A DNA stretch of 22,062 bases from Saprospiraceae bacterium (GTDB lineage Bacteria; Bacteroidota; Bacteroidia; Chitinophagales; Saprospiraceae): the NCBI GenBank assembly GCA_027031145.1, contig JALVEG010000555.1:1-22062 (forward strand), read 5' to 3'. The position numbers and the translations under genes were made by a program. Below are positions 14,346-22,062 of the stretch, in pieces (the first letter of the stretch is position 1; each line of letters opens with the position of its first letter). A model generated the notes under the pieces. It was not told the DNA's origin. It worked only from the letters and a program-made list of their open reading frames with translations, and ran no database searches.

Positions 14346-15062
14346 TTATCCGTTTTTAGCTAACTGTTTCCTTAAAGCTCTCAGGTCTTTTGGCAATTCC
14401 GAATTAAAAATCATTTTTTCACCTGTCTCAGGATGTTCCAATTCCAATTGATGAGCATGCAGCGTTTGTCTTTTGACCAAAGGGAGTTCTTTTTGATCCT
14501 TTTTCAAATGATATTTTTTCTTGATTTCAGAAAGATAAAATTCTGTTCGATGACCATATAACCTGTCAATCATCAGGGGATATCCGATATAATTGAGATG
14601 TATTCTGATCTGATGAGTCCTTCCTGTCAATAATTTAGCCTCAAGCATTGTGAAATTCTTGTAATGTTCGACTACCCGTATTTTGGTCTGAGAAGGCTTT
14701 CCCTTTTCATGAATCGAAACTTTATACTTTCCCGGAATTATCATAATAGGAACATCGATAAGATAAGTATCCTCAAAATCTAAATTCCCATCCACAAAAG
14801 CATAATATGATTTATTTATCTTATTTTCATGAAATTGTTCGGAAAGAATAGTCTGACTTTTTGTATTTCTCGCAAAAACGATTAAACCACTGGTGTCTCT
14901 GTCCAATCTATGTACTAAAAAAAGTTCATCGTATTTTTGACGTAAAATATCAAACAATACAGGATCACCTGTTGAATGCCTCGGTTGAATAGTATAAATC
15001 CCGGCAGGTTTATCAACAACAACTATATCATTATCTTCATGAATTGCATTAAATACTCTCAT
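14346..15062 (-). CDS. RluA-family pseudouridine synthase
   Basis: The 238-residue enzyme converts uridine to pseudouridine in rRNA or tRNA. The catalytic motif HRLDRDTSGL (51-60) holds the nucleophile D54, and the second signature GRTHQIRIHL lies further on. There is no N-terminal S4 domain, as in short RluA-type enzymes; the exact RNA target cannot be told. The ATG start is preceded by an inverted-repeat copy 18 nt upstream. The gene follows the ribF fusion gene on the same strand, 67 nt away, and may be co-transcribed. No terminator hairpin is evident downstream. Confidence 0.93.
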   Translation of the reverse strand: MRVFNAIHEDNDIVVVDKPAGIYTIQPRHSTGDPVLFDILRQKYDELFLVHRLDRDTSGLIVFARNTKSQTILSEQFHENKINKSYYAFVDGNLDFEDTYLIDVPIMIIPGKYKVSIHEKGKPSQTKIRVVEHYKNFTMLEAKLLTGRTHQIRIHLNYIGYPLMIDRLYGHRTEFYLSEIKKKYHLKKDQKELPLVKRQTLHAHQLELEHPETGEKMIFNSELPKDLRALRKQLAKNG

Positions 15063-15080
15063 TTGTTTCTAATATTTTTA

Positions 15081-15127
15081 TATCTATTCAGATAGAATCA
15101 TTTTAACTGAAAAAAACGTAACTGAAT
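15081..15127 (-). repeat. CTACTCAGG inverted repeat, copy 5 (short)
   Basis: TATCTATTCAGATAGAATCA matches the left arm of the other copies at most positions. The core is changed to ATTCAG (15086-15091), and the right arm is correspondingly CTGAAT (15122-15127). It fits exactly between the ribF-fusion stop and the RluA-type start. Confidence 0.6.
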
Positions 15128-15129
15128 TT

Positions 15130-17133
15130 TTATTCCTTATAAAAATCTTTTTCCTTCAACTCGCTAAATTTCTTTTTTCCAAATAAATAATAACTAAAAA
15201 TCAGCGGTTTTTTGTATATCCCTGTTTTTCGATATTTACCTGTTCTATGTTTATTTATCAATATATTATAATGCTTTCGCTTTTTAAATATATGCAAAAT
15301 ATGTCCATAAATATAAAAATGAGCTTTTAAAATGGCTTTAACCGACTTTGGTTTCCCTTCGATCATAAATTTCACTCCCGCCACTCCGTCCAATATCAAT
15401 CTAAGTGGAAATTTCCATAAAATATTCATTAAAGAGTCGTTTTTCAACAACATTATCATATTATTTCGAAAATTAAGATATGTTTTCATCGGATTTACAT
15501 AGGACAAAGTGCCTCCTCCCACGTGATAAACATGAGTTTCGTTTACAGCCATAACCTTATATCCGGCTCTTTTTACCCGCCAGGCCAAATCAATTTCTTC
15601 CTGATGAGCAAAAAAATCAGAATCAAAACCCTCAAACCTGTCAAAAATCTCCTTTCTCATCACCATTGCAGCTCCGCTTGCCCAAAAAACTTCAGTTGTG
15701 GCATTGTATTGCCCGGTATCTTTTTCCACATCATCAAAGATCCTGCCTCTGCAAAACGGATAAGCTAAAACATCTATATAACCACCTGCCGCACCTGCAT
15801 ATTCGAAATATGCCTTGTTATTGAATGACAAAATCTTAGGTTGTGCAATTGCAATTCCCTTATCTTGTTCCATCAAACTGATAACAGGTTCCAGCCATCC
15901 TTCAGTTACTTCCACATCAGAATTTAAAAAAACAACAAAATCAAGATCCTTAAGAGATTTTATTACCCTGTTGTATCCAAGAGAAAATCCATAATTACTT
16001 TCCAATTCATAAACTTCAACTTCCGGGAAATACTTTTTTAAATACTCCACCGAATTATCCGTCGATGCATTATCAGCAATTATATACCTGATTGGCAAAT
16101 GAGTGAAATGCAAAACTTTATCCAGGAACTTTTTCAGAAAATCAACCCCATTATAATTTAAGATTACAATTGCTATATTTTTCTTTTGTTTTTTTTGAGG
16201 AAGCAATGTTTTAAAAACTTTCAACACTTCAGCTTTATCTTCATTCAGCTGGGAAATAACCTGTTCTCTGGTTTTAAATTTTATTCCGGGCCTGATAAAA
16301 TCAATAATTTCTATTTTGATTTTTTCTCCATAAATATCCCTGTGAAAATCAAAAATATTAACCTCTAATACTCTCTCGCCGGGATTATTGCCATAATATT
16401 TTTTACCGATATACATCATCCCTTTGTATCTCTCATCATCAATCCTAACATATACCGCATAGACCCCGTCTGCCGGCACCAGTTTTTCTTCAGGAATTTT
16501 CAGGTTTGCAGTTCGAAAACCAATTTTCCGTCCGACTTTATTTCCATGTACGATTTTGCCTGTAAATGAATAATACCTGCCCAATAAAACATTTGCTGTT
16601 TTGATATCACCCTGAAGCAAATAATTTCTTATTTTCGAAGAACTAACGGTAATGCTATTGTACTCCTCTTTTTCAATCTGAATTACTTTAAACCCGCATT
16701 TTTTTTCATATTGCCTGATCAAATCAATATCCCCCGCTCTATTCAGACCAAACCTGTGATCATAACCAAGTATTATGACTTTAGGATTGAAAGTTTGACA
16801 AATAAATTTTTCTATATATTCCCTTGGATCTATTCTTGAAAATTCAACAGTAAAAGGGACTATTACAAAATTATCTACTCCCAATTTTTCTAATAATTCA
16901 ATTTTTTCTTCTCTGGTAGAAAGCAGTTTAAAACCATCATCATTTTGAGATAAAACCAAACGCGGATGAGGTTCAAATGTTATGACCACACTTTCAGTAT
17001 CATATTCTCTGGATTTAGCTGTCAGAAGCTGTAAAATCTTTTGATGAGCAATATGAATTCCATCAAAAGAACCAATTGTGATAACTGAGGATTTAAATTG
17101 TGGTAATATATTTATATCGTTATAAACTTTCAT
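15130..17133 (-). CDS. ribF: RibF (riboflavin kinase/FAD synthetase) fused to a GT2 glycosyltransferase
   Basis: Residues 1-312 form a complete bifunctional RibF. The FAD-synthetase half has IGSFDGIHIAHQ (20-31), TFEPHPR (52-58), GYDHRFGLNRAGD (123-135) and SSSKIR (164-169). The riboflavin-kinase half has GRKIGFRTANL (201-211, with R for the usual P of PTAN) and VNIFDFHRDIYGE. Residues 319-667 form a family-2 glycosyltransferase: IAIVILNYNG (320-329), DNASTDNS (354-361), FLNSDVEV (403-410), then EVFWASGAAMVMRKE and HQEEIDLAWR, with a basic C-terminus. RibF makes FMN and FAD; the GT2 part probably adds a sugar to a cell-envelope glycan. Both halves are full length. The junction (PQKKQKKN) falls on a run of eight As, so either a true fusion, frameshifting or a sequence error could explain it. 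Confidence 0.85.
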   Translation of the reverse strand: MKVYNDINILPQFKSSVITIGSFDGIHIAHQKILQLLTAKSREYDTESVVITFEPHPRLVLSQNDDGFKLLSTREEKIELLEKLGVDNFVIVPFTVEFSRIDPREYIEKFICQTFNPKVIILGYDHRFGLNRAGDIDLIRQYEKKCGFKVIQIEKEEYNSITVSSSKIRNYLLQGDIKTANVLLGRYYSFTGKIVHGNKVGRKIGFRTANLKIPEEKLVPADGVYAVYVRIDDERYKGMMYIGKKYYGNNPGERVLEVNIFDFHRDIYGEKIKIEIIDFIRPGIKFKTREQVISQLNEDKAEVLKVFKTLLPQKKQKKNIAIVILNYNGVDFLKKFLDKVLHFTHLPIRYIIADNASTDNSVEYLKKYFPEVEVYELESNYGFSLGYNRVIKSLKDLDFVVFLNSDVEVTEGWLEPVISLMEQDKGIAIAQPKILSFNNKAYFEYAGAAGGYIDVLAYPFCRGRIFDDVEKDTGQYNATTEVFWASGAAMVMRKEIFDRFEGFDSDFFAHQEEIDLAWRVKRAGYKVMAVNETHVYHVGGGTLSYVNPMKTYLNFRNNMIMLLKNDSLMNILWKFPLRLILDGVAGVKFMIEGKPKSVKAILKAHFYIYGHILHIFKKRKHYNILINKHRTGKYRKTGIYKKPLIFSYYLFGKKKFSELKEKDFYKE

Positions 17134-17173
17134 AAAATTAAAGTGTTAAAACCTTAAACGTATTACAATAGTA

Positions 17174-17202
17174 TTGATTATTTATTTAATATAATAATTT
17201 TG
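17174..17202 (+). promoter_or_regulatory. Promoter of the mrp operon
   Basis: TTG (17174-17176), an 18-nt spacer and TAATTTTG (17195-17202) fit the consensus. They lie 45 nt before the mrp ATG. Confidence 0.55.
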
Positions 17203-17247
17203 AAGCATTATTGTTTTTGTTTAATATTAATTTAACTAAAAATCATT

Positions 17248-18417
17248 ATGAATATAGAAAAAATTATAGAAGCTCTTAAAAATGTAACAGATCCTCTGAC
17301 CGGAGTAGATTTGATCGCATCAAAAAAAGTTTATAATATAAATGTAGATGGAGATCATGTCGTTTTTGATCTGATAGTAAATGATCTGGAACCGATGATG
17401 AAAGGTGAACTCAATTTGAGAACCGTAGAAGAAATTCAAAAAGTTTACCCGAATGCAAATGTCAATGTGAACATGATCACTAAAGAGGTACTTGCTGCCC
17501 AAAAAGCCAAAGCTGAGGTTTCCGGTGATAATGGACAAGGGAAAAAAGAAGAATATAAAACATTTGTACAACCATTATTGGATCTAAGCGGCAATCCGTT
17601 GCCTCAGGTAAAAAACATAATAGCTATAGCATCAGGAAAAGGCGGTGTCGGTAAATCAACTGTTGCGGTAAATCTTGCGCTTGCCCTCAAAGAATTAGGT
17701 TACAAAGTCGGATTGCTTGACGGTGATATGTATGGACCTTCTATTCCGACAATGCTTAAATTGCAGGGAAAAAGACCGGGATTGAAAAAAGTTTACGGTG
17801 TTGATAAATTATTGCCGATCGAAGCATATGGAATACATACAATGTCGATAGGATTTTTCGTCAATCCGGAACAAGCTATTGTCTTAAGAGGTCCAAAACT
17901 CGATGGTGTGATGAAGCAATTTGTAAAAGATGTGGTTTGGCCTGATTTGGATTACATGCTGATAGATTTACCTCCCGGCACAGGAGACGTTCAATTATCA
18001 CTGGTACAGTTATTGTCTGTGACAGGAGCTATTATGGTAACTACACCTCAACAAGTTGCTTTAGACGATGCTGTTAAAGCTATGCACATGTTTATGTTAA
18101 ACAATGTTGAAGTTCCGATACTCGGAGTTGTAGAAAACATGTCCTGGTTCTCATGTGAAGAATTACCTGATAAGAAATTTTATATTTTCGGACATGGTGG
18201 CGGAAAAGTTTTGGCACAAAAAGGAAGTACGGATCTTTTAGGCCAAATACCAATAATAGAATCAATCAGAAAAGCAGGGGACAGTGGACTTCCGGCAGTA
18301 TTATCAGAAGGACCTGTAAGGGACTATTATCTGGATCTGGCAGCAAATGTAGATAAACAAACGCAAATTCGTAATGAAATTTCACAACCTACAAAAATTG
18401 TTGACAGAACTTCATAA
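17248..18417 (+). CDS. mrp: Mrp/NBP35-family iron-sulfur cluster carrier ATPase
   Basis: The 389-residue cytoplasmic P-loop ATPase is thought to carry Fe-S clusters to apoproteins. A MIP18-type domain (about 1-95) leads to the deviant Walker A GKGGVGKST (130-138), followed by LDGDMYGPSIPTM and the switch region LIDLPPGTGDVQLSL. The VENMSWFSCEELP stretch replaces the CxxC that binds a bridging cluster in ApbC-type members; only one Cys remains, so cluster binding may differ. The length is typical. It heads a tight operon with a NifU-domain gene 15 nt downstream, which supports an Fe-S role, then pyrF and a thioredoxin-like gene. Confidence 0.94.
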   Translation: MNIEKIIEALKNVTDPLTGVDLIASKKVYNINVDGDHVVFDLIVNDLEPMMKGELNLRTVEEIQKVYPNANVNVNMITKEVLAAQKAKAEVSGDNGQGKKEEYKTFVQPLLDLSGNPLPQVKNIIAIASGKGGVGKSTVAVNLALALKELGYKVGLLDGDMYGPSIPTMLKLQGKRPGLKKVYGVDKLLPIEAYGIHTMSIGFFVNPEQAIVLRGPKLDGVMKQFVKDVVWPDLDYMLIDLPPGTGDVQLSLVQLLSVTGAIMVTTPQQVALDDAVKAMHMFMLNNVEVPILGVVENMSWFSCEELPDKKFYIFGHGGGKVLAQKGSTDLLGQIPIIESIRKAGDSGLPAVLSEGPVRDYYLDLAANVDKQTQIRNEISQPTKIVDRTS

Positions 18418-18432
18418 ATAAATCATTAAAAA

Positions 18433-18672
18433 ATGTCGAATAAATCAAAAATAACAATCGAAGAAGTAGATACCGTTTTAAACACAATCCGTAAGCATAT
18501 TCAAAATGACGGTGGAGATATTGAGGTTGTTGACGTAAACGATAACAATGAAGTTATCATAAAATGGCTGGGTACATGTGCGGCGTGTAATAAAAGGGAA
18601 CTTACTAAATATGGAGTGGAAAGTTATTTGATTGAGAAATTGCCTGAAATAAAAGATATCATCCAGATTTAA
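18433..18672 (+). CDS. NifU-like Fe-S scaffold (C-terminal domain type)
   Basis: The 79-residue protein consists of a single NifU C-terminal domain. The N-terminal part has the conserved [17 protein letters not shown] (about 19-35), and the cluster-binding CxxC is C49-A-A-C52. Such Nfu proteins hold a 4Fe-4S cluster at a dimer interface and pass it to targets. It is adjacent to mrp and probably co-expressed, so the two may work in one delivery route. Confidence 0.94.
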   Translation: MSNKSKITIEEVDTVLNTIRKHIQNDGGDIEVVDVNDNNEVIIKWLGTCAACNKRELTKYGVESYLIEKLPEIKDIIQI

Positions 18673-18692
18673 CACAAACCAACTTAAGAAAA

Positions 18693-19508
18693 ATGACAAG
18701 GAAATCTTTAATTGAGACCATTAAAAAGAAACAATCCTTGCTTTGTGTCGGATTGGATACTGATATTAACAAAATCCCTGAATTTTTAATACAGGAATAT
18801 GACAACCCTGTTCTTGAATTTAATAAACGGATAATAAAAGCAACTGCAGATGTAGCTGTTGCTTTTAAAATAAACACGGCATTTTATGAATCTCAGGGCG
18901 AAACCGGATGGAAGAACCTGATCGCAACTATAGATTCGATTCCCGAAGATGTATTTATTATCGCAGATGCCAAAAGAGCAGATATCGGAAATACTTCTAA
19001 AATGTATGCCAAAGCATTTTTTGAAAAAATGAATGCTGATGCTATTACAGTTGCACCTTATATGGGAAGCGATTCGGTTGAACCGTTTTTTGAATATAAA
19101 AACAAATGGATAATTCTCCTGGCTCTGACATCAAACAAAGGCAGTTTGGATTTTCAGTATTTACCTGTTGATAAAAACGGGACAAAACTATATGAAAAAG
19201 TTTTAAAAACATCATCCCAATGGGGCAATATCAACAACACTATGTATGTCGTTGGAGCTACTCATCCTGAAGATTTTTTATCGATAAGAAAAATTGTTCC
19301 CGATCATTTTATTTTGGTTCCTGGAATCGGAGCTCAGGGTGGAGATCTAGAACTTGTTTTGAAAAACGGGTTGAACTCTGATTTCGGACTATTGATCAAT
19401 TCATCGAGAGGTATTATTTATGCATCTTCTGACAGGGATTTTGATATTGCTGCTAAAAATAAAGCACTTGAATTGACAAATAAAATAAGAAACATTGTAA
19501 AATTTTAA
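18693..19508 (+). CDS. pyrF: Orotidine 5'-phosphate decarboxylase
   Basis: The 271-residue enzyme catalyses the last step of UMP synthesis. The charged catalytic network appears as [12 protein letters not shown] (91-102), with D92, K94 and D97. LCVGLDTD near residue 17 binds the base/ribose region, and [10 protein letters not shown] holds the phosphate-binding loop. The length and the [10 protein letters not shown] segment place it in the longer PyrF subfamily. It lies 20 nt after the NifU-like gene and 3 nt before the thioredoxin-like gene, within one operon. Confidence 0.96.
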   Translation: MTRKSLIETIKKKQSLLCVGLDTDINKIPEFLIQEYDNPVLEFNKRIIKATADVAVAFKINTAFYESQGETGWKNLIATIDSIPEDVFIIADAKRADIGNTSKMYAKAFFEKMNADAITVAPYMGSDSVEPFFEYKNKWIILLALTSNKGSLDFQYLPVDKNGTKLYEKVLKTSSQWGNINNTMYVVGATHPEDFLSIRKIVPDHFILVPGIGAQGGDLELVLKNGLNSDFGLLINSSRGIIYASSDRDFDIAAKNKALELTNKIRNIVKF

Positions 19509-19511
19509 ATT

Positions 19512-20885
19512 ATGAAACAGCTTATAGTATTTATTTTTCTAATTTTTTCTCAAATTGTTTTAGCTCAGTCAGCAGACAGTATTACAATCAAGACAAAAAA
19601 CTATAAGGCTGATTCTATTTTTATTTCATATAATTATGGTAAAAAGCTCATTGTATTAGATACTTTAAGAAGAAAAAATGATGAAAACTTTTTATTAAGT
19701 TCAGATATTGCGATTCCTTCGGGTGTTTATTACGCAGGTACTTTTAGTCAGAGAAAACTTTTCCCCTTTATCATAACAGAAAAAGACAATCATTTTGATT
19801 TGTTTTTGAATTTTGTAAATAAGAATAACTATTCCTCTACAGGTTCCAAAGAAAATAAAATATTTTTTGATTACCGCTTAAGAACTGCTGAAAGTAAGAG
19901 AAATCAGAATATGTATTTGAGACAAAGACAAATGCAAAAAAAAGATTCTGTTATTTTGGAATTGAATAATCTAAGGAGGAAATATGTTGAACAAAATCCC
20001 GGTACTCTTGCTGCTATTGTTATTAAAAGCGAAACAGAATGGATGGATCCTGATATAACAGATGCAAAAGGAATTGATAAAAGAAATAAAATACTTGACT
20101 ATAAGATTAAAAACTATCTTAAAAATATAGACCTCAACAATCCTGCTTCCATGAGATTGCCAAACACTCATAAAACAATTGTTGATTATTTTGACAGGGT
20201 GGTTCATTTGAAACCGGAAGCAGTAATACCTTCTTTGGATAGTATATTGCAGGCGATGGGATATAATAGTGAGATGTACAAATACTATCTACCTTTTTTT
20301 GAAAGAAAATACTCATTTGCATTTCAACCATGGGTTGACAAAGTATATATACACATAGCGAACAAATACTACAATAAAGATATTTCACCCTGGTTATCAG
20401 AAAAAGAAATCGAACGAGTTCAATACGAAGCACAAAGAAAAGAAGGCTCACTGCCCGGAAAGGTTATTCCAGATGTCACACTGGTTGACAAAAACGATAA
20501 ATCAATTAGATTGCGTGATATAGATGCTAAATATATGATCCTTATTTTTTGGAGACCGGGATGTAGCCATTGCCGCCATGCTATGCCTTTGATTAGAGAT
20601 TTTCAAAAAAAATATAAAAAAGAAGGAGTAAAAATAGTCACTGCCTGCACCAGGCAAAGGAGTGATACATATCGCTGTTGGGATGGAGTCAAAAGTGAAA
20701 AAATGGAAGGATTCGATTATAATCTTGCTGATAAATCAGGTAAAACAAATTTTTTAAGAAAGTACAATATCGGAGGAGTTCCCAATATCTTTATTATAGA
20801 TAAAAACAAAAAAATCATTGATAAGAAAGTAGCCCCGACACTTTTAGCAGACAAATTTGAGAAGATATTGAAGGAAGGGAAGTAA
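19512..20885 (+). CDS. Exported TlpA-like thioredoxin-fold protein
   Basis: This 457-residue protein has a signal peptide (about 1-18, a hydrophobic core ending LAQS). A long N-terminal region of ~310 residues is typical of Bacteroidota TlpA-like proteins and is probably a DUF4369/DUF5106-type segment. The C-terminal redoxin domain starts with PGKVIPDVTLVDKN; its active site FWRPGCSHCRHAMPL holds C351 and C354, and a cis-Pro region GGVPNIFIID follows. It is expected to act in the periplasm as a thiol-disulfide reductase, perhaps in cytochrome or envelope protein maturation; the partner is unknown. It is the last gene of the mrp operon. No terminator hairpin is evident before the palindromic repeat. 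Confidence 0.88.
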   Translation: MKQLIVFIFLIFSQIVLAQSADSITIKTKNYKADSIFISYNYGKKLIVLDTLRRKNDENFLLSSDIAIPSGVYYAGTFSQRKLFPFIITEKDNHFDLFLNFVNKNNYSSTGSKENKIFFDYRLRTAESKRNQNMYLRQRQMQKKDSVILELNNLRRKYVEQNPGTLAAIVIKSETEWMDPDITDAKGIDKRNKILDYKIKNYLKNIDLNNPASMRLPNTHKTIVDYFDRVVHLKPEAVIPSLDSILQAMGYNSEMYKYYLPFFERKYSFAFQPWVDKVYIHIANKYYNKDISPWLSEKEIERVQYEAQRKEGSLPGKVIPDVTLVDKNDKSIRLRDIDAKYMILIFWRPGCSHCRHAMPLIRDFQKKYKKEGVKIVTACTRQRSDTYRCWDGVKSEKMEGFDYNLADKSGKTNFLRKYNIGGVPNIFIIDKNKKIIDKKVAPTLLADKFEKILKEGK

Positions 20886-21008
20886 AATTATCATAATTGC
20901 CCAAAAAATGCTAACATTTGTCCTATTTGTGCTATTTCATAGCCAATATTTAATATATTTTTGTATTATCAAATAGATAATAAACAAATGTATTCATTAA
21001 TATGTCAA

Positions 21009-21113
21009 CCTTTGCGAAACTTAGCGATACCTCTGCGGCACTTTGCGGGATATAACATTATTTTATTGATTTTCCCGCTGAGGTCGCTAAGGTTACGCTA
21101 AGTCACGCAAAGG
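21009..21113. repeat. GC-rich imperfect palindromic repeat
   Basis: The left arm (21009-21050) starts CCTTTGCGAAACTTAGCG. The right arm (21074-21113) read in reverse starts CCTTTGCGTGACTTAGCG and ends CCTCAGCGGG. The ~40-nt arms are similar but not identical and carry repeated GCG-rich sub-blocks, in strong contrast to the AT-rich surroundings. The 23-nt centre is AT-only in effect. It is intergenic, between two plus-strand genes for exported proteins. Confidence 0.8.
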
Positions 21114-21208
21114 GAAAGATAATTGAAAACAGAGTTTTAAAACTTTTATATTTTTTAATAGACAATTTATTAGTTTTTAACATCATAACAAATAAAAAAT
21201 TCAAACAG

Positions 21209-22062
21209 ATGAAAACTCAATTGATTATTGCATTAATAGGACTGGCTTTTTCTTTGAATTCACAACAAACAATAAAAGGCAAATATATATTATCGGGTGG
21301 ACAGATGAGCCTTACTTTTCATCCTTTGGACAATGACAACAGTTATGGCTACCCCTGGTACGAAGTGGAATACCAAAACGGATATAAATCCAGTGCCGGA
21401 TATCTGATTCAAAACGATTATCTGACCCTTGGCAGTTTCAATTACGGCAAAGACCAGTCATTCAAAATAATACAAAATAACGAAAATGCTCTTGTACTTG
21501 AATCCACCGATATGTATCCTGTACAGAGATTTCAATTGAATAAACAGAGAAATGAAAACATTGCTCAAAGACATAAAGGAAGCAATAAAATTCTTGCTAC
21601 TATAAATGGAATGAATTATACAAGCGAGCATTTTGCCAAAGAATTGAATTTTGCGGAATTTGTATTAGGCACCAAATTGCCTGATAGTGAAATAAAGAAA
21701 TTGAAAAGGGAAGCAATTTCAGAATTTGAAAAAGACCCGGCTAATGACCTGAAGACCATAAAGGAAACCGACAATTCGATGCAGCAGCTTTACCGCATCA
21801 AAGATTTAACAAAAATCGGTCTGGCAAGAAATTATTTTATCGCTCAGTTGTATCCTGCTATACAACAAATGGATGACCAATCTTTTTTCAAAAAATTATT
21901 TTTCAAATACAATAACATTTTAGCTGAAGATAAAACAAACGGGATGGTGCTCACCGCCAGCGATCTGAATGCATATTTTGATCTTATGAATTTTTATGCA
22001 AAATTGATGGGACAAAATAATAGTCTTGACTACAATTCAAAAAATCAATACAAACAACAAAT
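21209..22062 (+). CDS. Exported protein, unknown function (3' end outside the window)
   Basis: An ATG at 21209 opens a frame that runs 284 codons to the window edge without a stop. The N-terminus has a signal peptide (TQLIIALIGLAFSLNSQQ), so the product is exported. A beta-rich stretch (about 20-115) with many Tyr/Asn/Gly residues (SYGYPWYEVEYQNGY, SAGYLIQNDYLTLGSFNYG) is followed by a helical, charged region with INGMNYTSEHFAKELN. I recognise no family with certainty; the layout resembles the N-terminal part of Bacteroidota TlpA/DUF4369-like proteins, which would match the upstream gene. It may form a second thioredoxin-fold gene if a CxxC follows. Confidence 0.7.
   Translation, partial: MKTQLIIALIGLAFSLNSQQTIKGKYILSGGQMSLTFHPLDNDNSYGYPWYEVEYQNGYKSSAGYLIQNDYLTLGSFNYGKDQSFKIIQNNENALVLESTDMYPVQRFQLNKQRNENIAQRHKGSNKILATINGMNYTSEHFAKELNFAEFVLGTKLPDSEIKKLKREAISEFEKDPANDLKTIKETDNSMQQLYRIKDLTKIGLARNYFIAQLYPAIQQMDDQSFFKKLFFKYNNILAEDKTNGMVLTASDLNAYFDLMNFYAKLMGQNNSLDYNSKNQYKQQ

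Noticed and set aside
1..22062. CRISPR array
   Set aside because: No series of short direct repeats with regular unique spacers is present; all repeats seen are long, inverted or dispersed, and no cas gene is found.

Overview
The window looks like chromosomal DNA of an AT-rich member of the Bacteroidota. Several promoters fit the TTTG-N19/20-TAnnTTTG consensus of that phylum (tRNA operon, mntA, a small ORF near 14.1 kb, mrp). Start codons mostly lack Shine-Dalgarno sequences. The core genes (acetoacetyl-CoA synthetase, MenC, long-form PyrF, Mrp without a CxxC, TlpA-like thioredoxin) also resemble Bacteroidota types. I cannot name the genus from sequence alone.

Region 1 (1-7400) is an accessory island of conflict-type modules: an FRG-domain protein, a MntA/HepT toxin-antitoxin pair, a Fic protein, a zinc-ribbon membrane protein, a Xre/RES toxin-antitoxin pair, a truncated RhuM-like gene and a basic membrane protein. 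They are separated by full or half copies of one ~400 bp structured repeat (about 171-568, 2171-2642, 3785-4055, 5090-5222, 6279-6432). The layout resembles a cassette array, but no integrase or classical attC site is visible. The Fic protein has Gln in place of the catalytic His.

Region 2 (7400-11900) carries acetoacetyl-CoA synthetase and nucleoside diphosphate kinase on the minus strand and a LysE-family exporter on the plus strand. It ends in a SnoaL/NTF2-like gene that appears to be split by two tandem ~165 bp elements. Each element has 14-bp terminal inverted repeats including TA, and arm changes between the copies are compensated.

Region 3 (11900-17150) holds a tRNA-Ser/tRNA-Pro operon with a clear promoter and terminator. 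It also has menC, a 48-codon ORF with its own promoter and terminator, an RluA-family pseudouridine synthase, and a 667-residue protein that joins a complete RibF (riboflavin kinase/FAD synthetase) to a complete family-2 glycosyltransferase.

Region 4 (17170-22062) is a compact plus-strand operon: mrp, a NifU-like Fe-S scaffold, pyrF and a secreted thioredoxin-fold protein. A 105-bp GC-rich palindromic repeat and a partial secreted protein follow.

A second inverted-repeat family (arms around CTACTCAGGT/ACCTGAGTAG) has five copies between 9.4 and 15.1 kb. Four of them lie 14-29 nt upstream of the start codons of minus-strand genes (aacS, ndk, menC, rluA-like), and some arms carry compensatory changes. 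The inverted-repeat families, the modular island, the RibF-GT2 fusion and the altered Fic motif are the most notable features.
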